Source: Streptomyces flavofungini
GTDB lineage: Bacteria; Actinomycetota; Actinomycetes; Streptomycetales; Streptomycetaceae
NCBI RefSeq assembly: GCF_030388665.1
Contig: NZ_CP128846.1
Span: 5,220,501-5,284,500, forward strand
Length of the DNA: 64,000 bases
Direction of reading: 5' to 3'
Both the position numbers and the translations under genes were made by a program. The notes under the pieces are model-generated. The model worked only from the letters and a program-made list of their open reading frames with translations, was not told the origin of the DNA and did not search any database. Shown in pieces: positions 1 to 7,381 of the stretch (its first letter is position 1; each line of letters begins with the position of its first letter).

Positions 1-587
1 TCCTGTTCGTCTTCACCGTGCTGCTCTCGTGCTTCTTCGACGCGATGGGCACGATCATGGGCATCGGCGACGAGGCCCACCTGACCGACGACAAGGGCAA
101 CATGCCCGGCATCAACAAGGTGCTCTTCGTCGACGGCATCGCGGTCGCCGCGGGCGGCGCCTCCTCCGCCTCGGCCACCACCTGCTTCGTGGAGTCCACG
201 GCGGGCGTCGGCGAGGGCGCGCGGACCGGCCTCGCCAACGTCGTCACCGGCGGTCTCTTCGCCGTGGCGCTGTTCCTCACGCCGCTCGCCACGATGGTGC
301 CCTCGCAGGCGGCCACGCCCGCGCTGCTCGCGGTCGGCTTCCTGATCCTGTCCGGCTCGATCGGCGCGATCGACTGGAGCGACTACACCATCGCGATCCC
401 GGCGTTCGTGACGATGCTGATGATGCCGTTCACGTACTCGATCACGAACGGCATCGGCATGGGCTTCATCGCCTTCACCGTGCTGCGGCTCGTGGCCGGG
501 CGGGGCCGCGAGGTGCCGGTCGCCATGTACGCGGTGTCCGCCGTGTTCGCCTTCTACTACCTGATGCCGGCGCTCGGTCTCACGTAG
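1..587 (+). CDS. NCS2-family nucleobase permease, C-terminal part
   Basis: Cut by the window edge; 194 residues are visible in frame from base 3 to the TAG at 585-587. The visible part carries DAMGTIMG and, further on, SASATTCFVESTAGVGEGARTG-like sequence (S-S-A-S-A-T near the substrate site and VESTAG), both typical of the AzgA branch of nucleobase:cation symporters that take up purines such as adenine, guanine or hypoxanthine. At least four hydrophobic membrane segments follow, and the chain ends at LGLT. Family assignment is firm; the exact substrate cannot be read from this part. Confidence 0.85.
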   Translation, partial: LFVFTVLLSCFFDAMGTIMGIGDEAHLTDDKGNMPGINKVLFVDGIAVAAGGASSASATTCFVESTAGVGEGARTGLANVVTGGLFAVALFLTPLATMVPSQAATPALLAVGFLILSGSIGAIDWSDYTIAIPAFVTMLMMPFTYSITNGIGMGFIAFTVLRLVAGRGREVPVAMYAVSAVFAFYYLMPALGLT

Positions 588-665
588 CGCCCCGAAGGTC
601 TCGCGTCGCACCCCTCGGGGGCGCGGGCCGGGGGCGGGGGCCCCGGCGGTGCCCCTGGGTGCCCC

Positions 666-842
666 CTAGGCGTAGAACTTCTCCGTCGCCTCGACGGACG
701 ACTTGAACCGCTCGTCGAAGTCATCACGGATGAGCGTCCGGGCCACGTAGTCCTGGACGCTCATTCCTCTTTTCGCGGCGTGCTGCCGGATCCGGTCGAG
801 CAGATCGCCGTCTATCCGCAGGCTGAGCACTGTCGATCCCAT
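666..842 (-). CDS. small ribbon-helix-helix protein (58 aa)
   Basis: A 58-residue ORF running from ATG at 842 to TAG at 666-668. The N-terminus alternates as a beta strand (STVLSLRIDGDLLDRI), then come two helices with a short turn (AAKRGMSVQDYVARTLI), which is the pattern of CopG/Arc-type ribbon-helix-helix DNA-binding proteins or antitoxins. The acidic and aromatic C-terminus (DDFDERFKSSVEATEKFYA) follows. No toxin-like partner is visible next to it: the gene on its 5' side is the divergent MarR gene and the one on its 3' side is the permease. No strong Shine-Dalgarno is seen, so the start is less sure than the frame. The stop lies in a CTAG. Confidence 0.7.
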   Translation of the reverse strand: MGSTVLSLRIDGDLLDRIRQHAAKRGMSVQDYVARTLIRDDFDERFKSSVEATEKFYA

Positions 843-960
843 GAGGGACAGCGTTGCGGCCCTCTCGTGGGGGATGCCCGGCTTTCCGAATCCAGCTCAC
901 TCATTCGGGTGACTAAAGGGTTCTGTGTGCCAGATCACGGGCAGCCCGGGCTTCTCCGGT

Positions 961-1005
961 CGGTAACCGAATGGTCTTTAGTTAGGGTAATGAGTTACGC
1001 TAAAG
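961..1005. promoter_or_regulatory. putative MarR operator and promoter region
   Basis: Just before the marR start lie CGGTAACCG (961-969) and the inverted repeat CTTTAG (976-981) / CTAAAG (1000-1005) with an 18-bp centre. A further ACTAAAG half-site lies at 912-918, facing the CTTTAGT at 976-982. The repeats end 3 bp before the ATG. A MarR repressor acting on its own promoter would fit; this is inferred from symmetry and position. Confidence 0.5.
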
Positions 1006-1008
1006 AAC

Positions 1009-1446
1009 ATGCCGGACCTCTCCCATGGTGACAACGCTGCCGCCGTGAACTCGCTGCGCTCCGCCGTGATGCGCCTCTCCCGTCGACTCAAGCACCAGCG
1101 GGTCGACGAGTCGCTGAGCCCCACCGAGATGTCGGTGCTCGGCACCCTCGCCCGCTGTGGCAGCGCCACACCGGGTGAACTCGCCCGCAAAGAGCATGTG
1201 CAGCCGCCGTCGATGACCCGCATCGTCGCGCTCCTGGAGGCCAAGGGCCTGGTCAGGCTCGAACCGCACCCGGAGGACCGCCGCCAGAAGGTGGTGACCC
1301 AGACGGAGCAGGCCGAGGCCATGCTCGAGGAGAGCCGCCGCAAGCGGAACGCATGGCTCGCGAACCTCGCCGCCGACCTCGACGAGGACGAGTGGGAGGC
1401 GCTGCGCGCCGCCGCTCCGGTTCTGGAGAAGCTGGCCCACCTCTGA
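1009..1446 (+). CDS. MarR-family transcriptional regulator
   Basis: 145 residues, the usual MarR length. The winged helix-turn-helix is clear: SPTEMSVLGTLARCGSATPGELA, then VQPPSMTRIVALLEAKGLV as recognition helix region, then the wing HPEDRRQKVVTQTE. Family members bind palindromic DNA as dimers and are usually released by small phenolic or drug-like ligands. It lies 25 bp upstream of an MFS efflux gene on the same strand, so it probably forms an operon with it and controls it together with itself. The ATG has only a weak purine stretch (TAAAG) in front of it. Confidence 0.9.
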   Translation: MPDLSHGDNAAAVNSLRSAVMRLSRRLKHQRVDESLSPTEMSVLGTLARCGSATPGELARKEHVQPPSMTRIVALLEAKGLVRLEPHPEDRRQKVVTQTEQAEAMLEESRRKRNAWLANLAADLDEDEWEALRAAAPVLEKLAHL

Positions 1447-1471
1447 TCCGACGCCAAGGAGGCGAACCCTT

Positions 1472-2863
1472 TTGAGTACGGGATCCGGAGCAGACTCCGC
1501 CCCCGCACCGACCGCCCTCGACACCCCCGCCCGCCGCCGCTCAAGGAGCCTGCTTCGCAGGCGCCGTGATGATGGCCCCCACAAGACCTCGATGTTCAGC
1601 TCCCTGAGGATCCGGAACTACCGGCTCTTCGCCGCGGGAGCCGCCGTCTCCAACACCGGCACCTGGATGGCCCGCATCACCCAGGACTGGCTGGTCCTGA
1701 GCCTCACCGGCTCGTCCGCCGCCGTCGGCATCACCACCGCGATGCAGTTCCTGCCGATGCTGCTCTTCGGCCTGTACGGCGGCGTCATCGCCGACCGGTT
1801 CGCCAAGCGGAACCTGCTCTTCGTCACCCAGGGCGCCATGGGCCTGGGCGGCCTCTTCCTGGCCGCGATGACGCTCTCCGGCCACGTCCAGGTCTGGCAC
1901 GTCTACGCCACCGCGTTCTTCACCGGCCTGGTGACCGTCGTCGACAACCCGACCCGGCAGTCCTTCGTGTCCGAGCTCGTCGGCCCCGACCAGCTCCGCA
2001 ACGCCGTCTCCCTGAACTCCGCGAACTTCCAGTCCGCGCGCCTCATCGGCCCGGCCGTCGCGGGCCTCGTCACGGCCGCCGTCGGCCCCGGCTGGGCGTT
2101 CCTCGCCAACGGCCTGTCCTTCCTCGCGCCGCTGACCGGACTCCTGCTCATCCGCACCGCCGAGCTGACCCGCAGCCCGCTCGCGCCGCGCGGCCGCAAG
2201 GGGCAGCTGCGCGAGGGTCTGAACTACGTCTCCCGGCACCCGGAGCTGATCTGGCCGATCGTGCTCATCGGCTTCATCGGCACGTTCGGCTTCAACTTCC
2301 CGATCTGGCTGAGCGCGTACGCCGACGACGTCTTCCACGGCGGCTCCGGCATGTACGCCCTGTTCACCACGCTGATGGGCGCGGGGTCCCTGATCGGGGC
2401 GCTGCTCGCCGCGCGGCGGCGCTCCTCACGGCTGCGGATGCTCGCGGGCGCGGCCGGTCTGTTCGGCGTCGCGCTGATCGCCGTCGCGGCGGTGCCCAAC
2501 GCCTACGTCTTCGCGGCCCTGCTCGTGCCCGTCGGCGCGATCGGGCTCACCGTCAACGTCACCGCGAACTCCTCGGTGCAGATGGCCACCGACCCCGAGA
2601 TGCGGGGGCGGGTGATGAGCCTGTTCATGATGGTGTTCGTGGGGGGTACGCCTTTGGGCGGGCCGTTGTTCGGGTGGCTCACCGACGCGTACGGAGTGCG
2701 CGTGAGCTTTGCTCTGGGCGGGCTGATCGTGGCCGTCGCCGCGCTCGGGGTCGGCCTGATGCTGGCTCGCGCGGCCAACCTCCGGTTGAAGGTGGACCTG
2801 CGGCGGGGCCACACCCACGTGGAGTTCGTCGCCCGGGAGCGGGAGCTGGCGCCCGCGGCATAG
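1472..2863 (+). CDS. MFS transporter, DHA3/EntS-like exporter
   Basis: 463 residues with a hydrophilic N-terminus of about 45 residues, then twelve likely membrane spans. GTWMARITQDWLVLSLTG, the A-motif-like GGVIADRFAKR and the DNPTRQSFVSELV segment are typical of the EntS/enterobactin-exporter-like branch of drug:proton antiporters. It is read from a TTG; AGGAGG at 1457-1462 lies 9 bases upstream, which decides the start. The adjacent MarR gene suggests inducible export of a toxic compound or metabolite. The substrate cannot be told from sequence. Confidence 0.9.
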   Translation: MSTGSGADSAPAPTALDTPARRRSRSLLRRRRDDGPHKTSMFSSLRIRNYRLFAAGAAVSNTGTWMARITQDWLVLSLTGSSAAVGITTAMQFLPMLLFGLYGGVIADRFAKRNLLFVTQGAMGLGGLFLAAMTLSGHVQVWHVYATAFFTGLVTVVDNPTRQSFVSELVGPDQLRNAVSLNSANFQSARLIGPAVAGLVTAAVGPGWAFLANGLSFLAPLTGLLLIRTAELTRSPLAPRGRKGQLREGLNYVSRHPELIWPIVLIGFIGTFGFNFPIWLSAYADDVFHGGSGMYALFTTLMGAGSLIGALLAARRRSSRLRMLAGAAGLFGVALIAVAAVPNAYVFAALLVPVGAIGLTVNVTANSSVQMATDPEMRGRVMSLFMMVFVGGTPLGGPLFGWLTDAYGVRVSFALGGLIVAVAALGVGLMLARAANLRLKVDLRRGHTHVEFVARERELAPAA

Positions 2864-2940
2864 CGGATTGCCCGGCGGCGTAGCGGACTCTGTGTGTGGG
2901 GGGACTGCGCGTACTCGTCGGGCTGCTGCCCGGTGGGCGG

Positions 2941-2980
2941 GGGCTGGTCGCGCAGTTCCCCGCGCCCCTTCGAGGGGCGC
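2941..2980. terminator. hairpin in a widespread Streptomyces intergenic repeat
   Basis: Between two convergent genes. A perfect 8-bp stem GCGCCCCT (2962-2969) / AGGGGCGC (2973-2980) closes a TCG loop, preceded by GGGCTGGTCGCGCAGTTCCC. I know this motif as a sequence scattered through intergenic regions of Streptomyces chromosomes. A related copy lies at 55979-56040, also between convergent genes. A two-way terminator role is inferred. Confidence 0.6.
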
Positions 2981-2991
2981 CACCTGGGTGC

Positions 2992-3525
2992 CTACAGGCG
3001 CATCTCCAGGACCTGACCCGGCCAGGTGCCGTTCTTCTCCGTGAAGGACTGTGTCCGTACGAAGCCGTTGCTCTCGTAGTACGCCACAAGGCGGCCCTCG
3101 TTGCCCGCGTAGCAGTCGACCCGGAGCAGGGAGATGCCCTTCCTCCGGGTCTCGGCCGCGGCGTGGGCCAGGAGGGCGCGGCCCACGCCCAGGCCGCGGA
3201 AGCGATGGTCGGTGGCCAGGTAGTGGACGTACTGCTCGGGCTCGTCGACCGGGGGAATGTATGAGCCGGGGCCGTCGGTGAGCATCAGCATCCCCGCGGG
3301 CTCCCCGCCGACCTCGGCGATCCACGGCGAGCCGGTGGCCACGTACTTCTCGATCGCCTCGACGACCTTCGGGTTCCGCGACAGCGGCTCGGTGCCCCAC
3401 TGCCCCGTCCGGCCCTGCGAGACCAGCCAGGCGACGGCGCTGTCGAGGATGGCGAGGAAGGCGGGGATGTCGGCGGGTCCGGCGGCGCGTATGCGTACGG
3501 AATCGGAGTGATCCAAATCGTCCAT
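2992..3525 (-). CDS. GNAT-family N-acetyltransferase
   Basis: 177 residues. The acetyl-CoA binding motif A is clear (RFRGLGVGRALLAHA), preceded by VHYLATDH as beta4 and followed by LLRVDCYAGNEGRLVAYYESNGF, the usual beta5/alpha4 region. Family members move an acetyl group from acetyl-CoA to an amine; the acceptor here is unknown. The start is 17 bp from the divergent thpR gene. TAGCCT lies 6 bases before its ATG, so the message may be leaderless. Confidence 0.9.
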   Translation of the reverse strand: MDDLDHSDSVRIRAAGPADIPAFLAILDSAVAWLVSQGRTGQWGTEPLSRNPKVVEAIEKYVATGSPWIAEVGGEPAGMLMLTDGPGSYIPPVDEPEQYVHYLATDHRFRGLGVGRALLAHAAAETRRKGISLLRVDCYAGNEGRLVAYYESNGFVRTQSFTEKNGTWPGQVLEMRL

Positions 3526-3542
3526 GGAGGCAGGCTAGTCGC

Positions 3543-4193
3543 ATGAGACTTTTCGCGGCGGTGCTGCCGCCGGAACCGGTGGCGGACGAACTGGCCGGTG
3601 TGGTGGCAGGGTTGAGGGAACTGCCGGGCCCGGCCGGAGTGCGGTGGTCGAGCCGGGAGAGCTGGCACTTCACGCTGGTGTTCCTGGCCGAGGTGGACGA
3701 CGAGGTGGTGCCCGCGGTGTGCGAGCGCATGGAGCGGGCGGCGCGGCGCACGGCGCCGTTCCCGCTGTCGCTGCGCGGCGGCGGTCACTTCGGCGGCAGG
3801 GCCCTGTGGGCCGGGGCGGGCGGCGCGGTCGCCGAGCTGCGGATCCTGGCGGGCCGGGCGGAGGCGGCCGCGCGGAAGGCGGGCGTCACGATGACCGAGC
3901 ACCGGCCCTACCGCCCGCACCTGACGCTGGCCCGCTCGCGCGGCGACGCGGACTTCACGCCGTACGTGGAGGCCCTGCGGGGCTTCGACGGCACGCCGTG
4001 GACCGTGCCCGAGCTGGTCCTCGTGCGCAGCAACCTGCCCACGAGCGGAGTGCCGGGGGAACGGCCCCGGTACGAGGCGGTGGGGCGGTGGCCGCTGGGG
4101 GGTGCCGCGCAGGACGCCGCTGGGGCGGGCGCCGCTGGGGCGGGCGCCGATGGGACGGACGCCGCCGCGAGGGACGCCGGCGCGGCCGGTTAA
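3543..4193 (+). CDS. thpR: RNA 2',3'-cyclic phosphodiesterase (2H family)
   Basis: 216 residues. Both catalytic HxT motifs of the 2H phosphoesterase superfamily are present: H42-F-T44 and H126-L-T128, the latter in PYRPHLTLAR. Proteins of this family hydrolyse 2',3'-cyclic phosphates on RNA ends and some act as 2'-5' RNA ligases in vitro. The enzyme core ends near residue 185. The last 30 residues are an Ala/Gly/Asp-rich low-complexity tail coded by near-repeats of GGGGCGGGCGCC (about 4125-4175), probably without a catalytic role. The stop TAA overlaps a TAACCT that may be the -10 of the next gene. Confidence 0.88.
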   Translation: MRLFAAVLPPEPVADELAGVVAGLRELPGPAGVRWSSRESWHFTLVFLAEVDDEVVPAVCERMERAARRTAPFPLSLRGGGHFGGRALWAGAGGAVAELRILAGRAEAAARKAGVTMTEHRPYRPHLTLARSRGDADFTPYVEALRGFDGTPWTVPELVLVRSNLPTSGVPGERPRYEAVGRWPLGGAAQDAAGAGAAGAGADGTDAAARDAGAAG

Positions 4194-4203
4194 CCTCGAT
4201 GGC

Positions 4204-4293
4204 GTGAACCCCAAGACCAGGAACCGGATCATGGCCGGTGTGCTCGTGCTGATGTTCGTCGTCGTGGCGCTCGCGGCGGCGCTCGGCCAATAG
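4204..4293 (+). CDS. 29-residue single-span membrane peptide
   Basis: GTG at 4204 opens a 29-codon ORF: a basic N-terminus (NPKTRNRI) followed by one strongly hydrophobic span (MAGVLVLMFVVVALAAALG). There is no Shine-Dalgarno, but TAACCT at 4191-4196 sits 7 bases before the GTG, which fits a leaderless transcript. Codon third positions are G or C as in a real gene. Function unknown; small single-span proteins of this type often regulate a larger membrane complex. The gene lies 10 bp after thpR on the same strand. Confidence 0.6.
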   Translation: MNPKTRNRIMAGVLVLMFVVVALAAALGQ

Positions 4294-4332
4294 CCGAGGC
4301 CGCCGCGGGGGCGCGCGTGCGTCCTTCCGTTG

Positions 4333-4447
4333 TCACCGGGGTGAGGGCCTCTCACCGCAGTGCGGGCTTCTCACTGCGGTGCGGGCTTCTCACCGGGCGA
4401 ACGCTCTCTCACCGGGGCGAAGGCGCCCTCACCAGGCGAAGGCCTCC
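4333..4447. repeat. 19-20 bp degenerate tandem repeat (six units)
   Basis: Units begin at 4333, 4352, 4371, 4390, 4409 and 4429, each starting TCAC followed by CGGG- or CGCAG-like sequence and GCGGGC or GCGAAG. The last unit starts exactly on the stop codon of the aldo/keto reductase on the minus strand and runs into its last codons. The array fills the space between two convergent genes. Confidence 0.75.
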
Positions 4448-5421
4448 GGGGACGGGCCCGGGCCCGGGAAGATCTCGTCGAGGGACAGCAGCACGTCCTT
4501 GCTCAGCTTCAGCTCGACGGCGCGCACGGCCGAGTCGAGCTGCTCCGGGGTGCGCGGGCCGACGATCGGTCCGGTGACGCCGGGGCGGGTGAGCAGCCAG
4601 GCCAGGGCGACCTCGCCGGGGTGCAGGCCGTGCTTGTCGAGCAGGTCCTCGTACGCCTGGACCTGCGCGCGCGTCGCGGGGTCGGCGAGGGCCGACGCGG
4701 CTCGGCCCGAGGCGCGCCGTGAGCCCTCGACCTCCTTCTTCAGGACGCCGCCGAGCAGTCCGCCGTGCAGCGGGGACCAGGGGATGACGCCGAGGCCGTA
4801 GTCCCGGGCGGCGGGCAGGACCTCCATCTCGGCGCGGCGCTCCGCGAGGTTGTAGAGGCACTGCTCGGTGACCAGGCCGTAGCTGCCGCGGCGGGCGGCC
4901 AGCTCGTTCGCCTGGGCGATCTTGTAGCCGGGGAAGTTGCTGGAGCCCGCGTAGAGGATCTTGCCCTGTTGGACGAGGACGTCGACGGCCTGCCAGATCT
5001 CCTCGAACGGGGTGTTCCGGTCAATGTGGTGGAACTGGTAGATGTCGATGTAGTCGGTCTGCAGGCGCTTGAGGGAGGCCTCGACGGAGCGGCGGATGTT
5101 GACCGCCGAGAGCTTGTCGTGGTTCGGCCAGGGGGCGACGCCGTCCGGCGTCATGTTCCCGTACACCTTCGTGGCGAGGACGACCTTGTCGCGCCGGTCG
5201 CCGCCCTGCGCGAACCAGGTGCCGATGATCTCCTCGGTGCGGCCCTTGTTCTCGTGCCAGCCGTAGGTGTTGGCGGTGTCGAAGAAGTTGATGCCCGCGG
5301 CGAGCGCGGCATCCATGATGGCGTGACTCTCCGCCTCCCCGGTCTGCGGCCCGAAGTTCATCGTGCCGAGAGTGAGGCGGCTGACCTTGAGTCCGGTGCG
5401 GCCGAGCTGTGTGTACTTCAT
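4429..5421 (-). CDS. aldo/keto reductase
   Basis: 330 residues from ATG at 5421 (a TTG three codons upstream is the longer option). It opens with MKYTQLGRTGLKVSRLTLGTM and has FFDTANTYG with the catalytic Asp and Tyr, the Lys in VVLATKVYG, and YQFHHIDRNTP where the catalytic His lies. NADPH-dependent reduction of carbonyl compounds is expected, with a TIM barrel fold; the fold class resembles YajO/YakC-type reductases. The substrate is unknown. It is transcribed alone and converges with the small membrane peptide gene. Confidence 0.9.
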   Translation of the reverse strand: MKYTQLGRTGLKVSRLTLGTMNFGPQTGEAESHAIMDAALAAGINFFDTANTYGWHENKGRTEEIIGTWFAQGGDRRDKVVLATKVYGNMTPDGVAPWPNHDKLSAVNIRRSVEASLKRLQTDYIDIYQFHHIDRNTPFEEIWQAVDVLVQQGKILYAGSSNFPGYKIAQANELAARRGSYGLVTEQCLYNLAERRAEMEVLPAARDYGLGVIPWSPLHGGLLGGVLKKEVEGSRRASGRAASALADPATRAQVQAYEDLLDKHGLHPGEVALAWLLTRPGVTGPIVGPRTPEQLDSAVRAVELKLSKDVLLSLDEIFPGPGPSPEAFAW

Positions 5422-5482
5422 GGGGGTCAAGGCAACGGGGTGGAGTGTGCTCTAGGCAAGGGGTTATGGGGGAGGGGGTGCT

Positions 5483-5614
5483 TCAGTCGCGGGAGAAGCC
5501 GGAGGTGTTGAGGGTGATACCGAGGGGGGTGGCGGTGAGGTCGACGTCCCCGCCGAAGGCGACGACGGTCTCGGTGACGTAGTCCCCGTCCTTCGGCTGG
5601 GTGTAGATACGCAC
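5483..5614 (-). pseudogene. C-terminal remnant of a Uma2-family (DUF820) nuclease
   Basis: A 43-codon stretch ending at the TGA reads RIYTQPKDGDYVTETVVAFG then GDVDLTATPLGITLNTSGF. This pattern (YT-P-DG-Y, then a small beta-rich end) is what I know from the C-terminus of Uma2 restriction-like PD-(D/E)XK proteins, which are numerous in Streptomyces. A TGA lies in frame four codons before the only possible start (GTG at 5614), so the catalytic part, which should number about 150 residues, is missing. It lies directly behind the marR gene on the same strand. Read as a decayed gene; a small functional ORF is less likely. Confidence 0.5.
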
Positions 5615-5648
5615 GGCGCCGAGTCACGTACGGCTGTGCGAGGCTCGG

Positions 5649-6218
5649 TCACGCCCCGCCCAGCCACCCCGCCGCGTCCAGCCGGAACGCCTCCGGCGGG
5701 ACGACCGCCCGCAGGTCGTCCTCCAGGGCGCGGACGCGGTCCGGGCCGAGCGCCCGTGTCCACTCCGCCCGCAGCTCGTCGAAGACCGCCGCCGAGCGGG
5801 CCAGGGCGTCCAGGCCGTGCGGGGTGAGGCGGACCAGTTTGCGGCGGGCGTCGGCCGGGTCGTCGGCGCGCTCGGCGTACCCGAGGGCGACCAGGCGGTC
5901 CACGGTCTTGCCCGCAGCCTGCTTGGTGACGCCGAGCCGCCGCCCGATCTCGCTCGCGCTCGCCCCGCCCGCGCCGACGGCCTGCATCGCGAAGCCGTGC
6001 GCGGGGCGCAGGTCCGGGTGGCCCTGGCGGGCCAGCTCGGCGTGCAGACGGTCGATGAGGGTGCGGAACCCGGCGAAGAGGAGGAGAGGCAGCTCGTAGC
6101 CGGGGCGGTCGGGGGCGGGGGCCTCCGCGGCTTCGGGTGCCTTCGTGACCCCCTGCTCTCGGTGGGCCGACCCCTTCCCTTTTTCGACAACCTGGTTTAC
6201 CTTCTTATCGTCAACCAT
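5649..6218 (-). CDS. MarR-family transcriptional regulator
   Basis: 189 residues from ATG at 6218. A charged leader of about 45 residues (DDKKVNQVVEKGKGS) precedes the MarR core: ELPLLLFAGFRTLIDRLHAEL, helix-turn-helix SASEIGRRLGVTKQAAGKTVDRLVALGY, wing RADDPADARRKLVRLT. It is divergent from a carboxymuconolactone-decarboxylase-like gene, with only 23 bp between the starts, and probably represses it and itself. A GTG at 6254 would extend the frame but overlaps the divergent gene. The putative operator at 6187-6223 overlaps the first codons. Confidence 0.87.
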   Translation of the reverse strand: MVDDKKVNQVVEKGKGSAHREQGVTKAPEAAEAPAPDRPGYELPLLLFAGFRTLIDRLHAELARQGHPDLRPAHGFAMQAVGAGGASASEIGRRLGVTKQAAGKTVDRLVALGYAERADDPADARRKLVRLTPHGLDALARSAAVFDELRAEWTRALGPDRVRALEDDLRAVVPPEAFRLDAAGWLGGA

Positions 6219-6223
6219 GTTGT
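6187..6223. promoter_or_regulatory. 37-bp inverted repeat at divergent MarR promoter
   Basis: ACAACCTGGTTTAC (6187-6200) faces GTCAACCATGTTGT (6210-6223), matching at 12 of 14 positions across a 9-bp spacer. The right arm covers the marR start codon, and the repeat ends 18 bp before the divergent start. Size and symmetry suit a MarR dimer operator; binding is inferred. Confidence 0.5.
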
Positions 6224-6241
6224 CCACTTTAGGGGGATGGG

Positions 6242-6754
6242 ATGTTCGCCGCACACACCGTGGAGACCGCGCCGGAAGGATCCCGGGCCGCGATGGAGGG
6301 CGTCGTACGCGCCTTCGGCGTGCTGCCGGACGCCGTCGCCAAGCTCGCCGCCTCGCCCGAACTGCTCACCGGCTTCCTGGAGTTGAGCGAGAAGTTCGAG
6401 CGCACGACCCTGGATCCGCTGGCCCGCGAGACCGTCGTCATGACGATCGCCGTGCGCAACGACTGCCACATATGCGTGACGCTGCACACCGGCAAGCTGC
6501 GCAAGCTCGGCGCCGACGCGGCGCTCGTGGCCGCGCTCCGGGAGGGCGGGGAGCTGCCCGAGGGGCACGAACGCCTCGAAGCCGTAAGACAGTTCACGCT
6601 GCGGGTCGTCGAGCGCGCCGGGGGCGTGGACGACGCCGACGTGAAGGCGTTCCTGGCGCACGGCTACACGGAGCGCAACGCCCTGGAAGTCGTCATGGGC
6701 ATCGGTACGTACACGATGTCGACCCTCGCGAACCGGCTGACGGGGGCCGTCTGA
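6242..6754 (+). CDS. carboxymuconolactone decarboxylase / AhpD-like protein
   Basis: 170 residues. The AhpD-type active site is complete: E63, eleven residues, then C75-H-I-C78 and H82. This CxxC arrangement is known from alkylhydroperoxidase AhpD, where it reduces peroxides; many homologues have no assigned substrate. Divergent from a MarR regulator, as expected for a redox- or electrophile-inducible detoxification gene. The ATG lies 11 bp after CTTTAGGGGGATGGG, which contains the GGGGGATGG that can serve as ribosome binding site. Confidence 0.85.
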   Translation: MFAAHTVETAPEGSRAAMEGVVRAFGVLPDAVAKLAASPELLTGFLELSEKFERTTLDPLARETVVMTIAVRNDCHICVTLHTGKLRKLGADAALVAALREGGELPEGHERLEAVRQFTLRVVERAGGVDDADVKAFLAHGYTERNALEVVMGIGTYTMSTLANRLTGAV

Positions 6755-6825
6755 GCACGCCCTGAGCCACGGCCTCGGTGACTGGTCAGGATTCGAGAAG
6801 CGCCGGTCACCGGGGCCGCAGTTAA

Positions 6826-7248
6826 ATGACGGACATGGACCTCACCATTCACACCACCGCCCTTCCGCACACCGACCCGGACGCCTCCGTCGCCTTCTAC
6901 CGCGACGCCCTCGGCTTCGAGGTCCGCACCGACGTCGGCCAGGGCGCCATGCGCTGGATCACCGTCGGCCCCGCCGACCAGCCCGACATGTCCATCCTGC
7001 TCGCGCCGCCCGCCGTCGACCCCGGCATCACCGAGGACGAGCGCCGCGTCATCGCTGAGATGATGGCCAAGGGCACGTACGGCTGGATCCTGCTCGCCAC
7101 CCGCGACCTCGACGGCACCTTCGCGAAGGTCCAGGCCGCTGACGCCGAGGTCGTCCAGGAGCCCACCGAGCAGCCCTACGGCGTGCGCGACTGCGCCTTC
7201 CGCGACCCCGCGGGCAACCTCATCCGCATCCAGGAACTCCAGGCCTGA
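6826..7248 (+). CDS. VOC-family protein (glyoxalase/bleomycin-resistance fold)
   Basis: 140 residues with two beta-alpha-beta-beta-beta modules. [16 protein letters not shown] begins the first, [15 protein letters not shown] ends the second; the E or H metal ligands cannot be fixed by eye. Family members are metal-dependent isomerases, dioxygenases or drug-binding proteins. No Shine-Dalgarno lies before ATG 6826 (sequence CAGTTAA), so it is either leaderless or starts at ATG 6835. Stands 13 bp upstream of the repeat-bearing leader of the next gene. Confidence 0.85.
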   Translation: MTDMDLTIHTTALPHTDPDASVAFYRDALGFEVRTDVGQGAMRWITVGPADQPDMSILLAPPAVDPGITEDERRVIAEMMAKGTYGWILLATRDLDGTFAKVQAADAEVVQEPTEQPYGVRDCAFRDPAGNLIRIQELQA

Positions 7249-7314
7249 GAGGGGCTGCCCCATGTGCCGTCCCGAGTGGGCACGCGCTCTGACCGCCGCA
7301 TACGTCGCAAGCGA

Positions 7315-7368
7315 GATCAGTGGGATCAGTGGGATCAGCAAGACCAGTGAGGCCAGTGAGATCCGTGA
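7315..7368 (+). repeat. 9-bp tandem repeat, six units
   Basis: Units GATCAGTGG, GATCAGTGG, GATCAGCAA, GACCAGTGA, GGCCAGTGA, GATCCGTGA run without a gap and stop just before the ribosome binding site GAGAGG of the following gene. The frame of that gene is open through the repeat, so the longer reading from GTG/ATG at 7262 would code a three-residue repeat (ISG, ISG, ISK). Either a leader repeat or an N-terminal extension. Confidence 0.7.
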
Positions 7369-7381
7369 GAGAGGAACCGTC

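Noticed and set aside
7262..7381. N-terminal extension of the DUF1801 protein
   Set aside because: A better ribosome binding site precedes ATG 7382 and the extension consists of the 9-bp repeat; kept only as an alternative.
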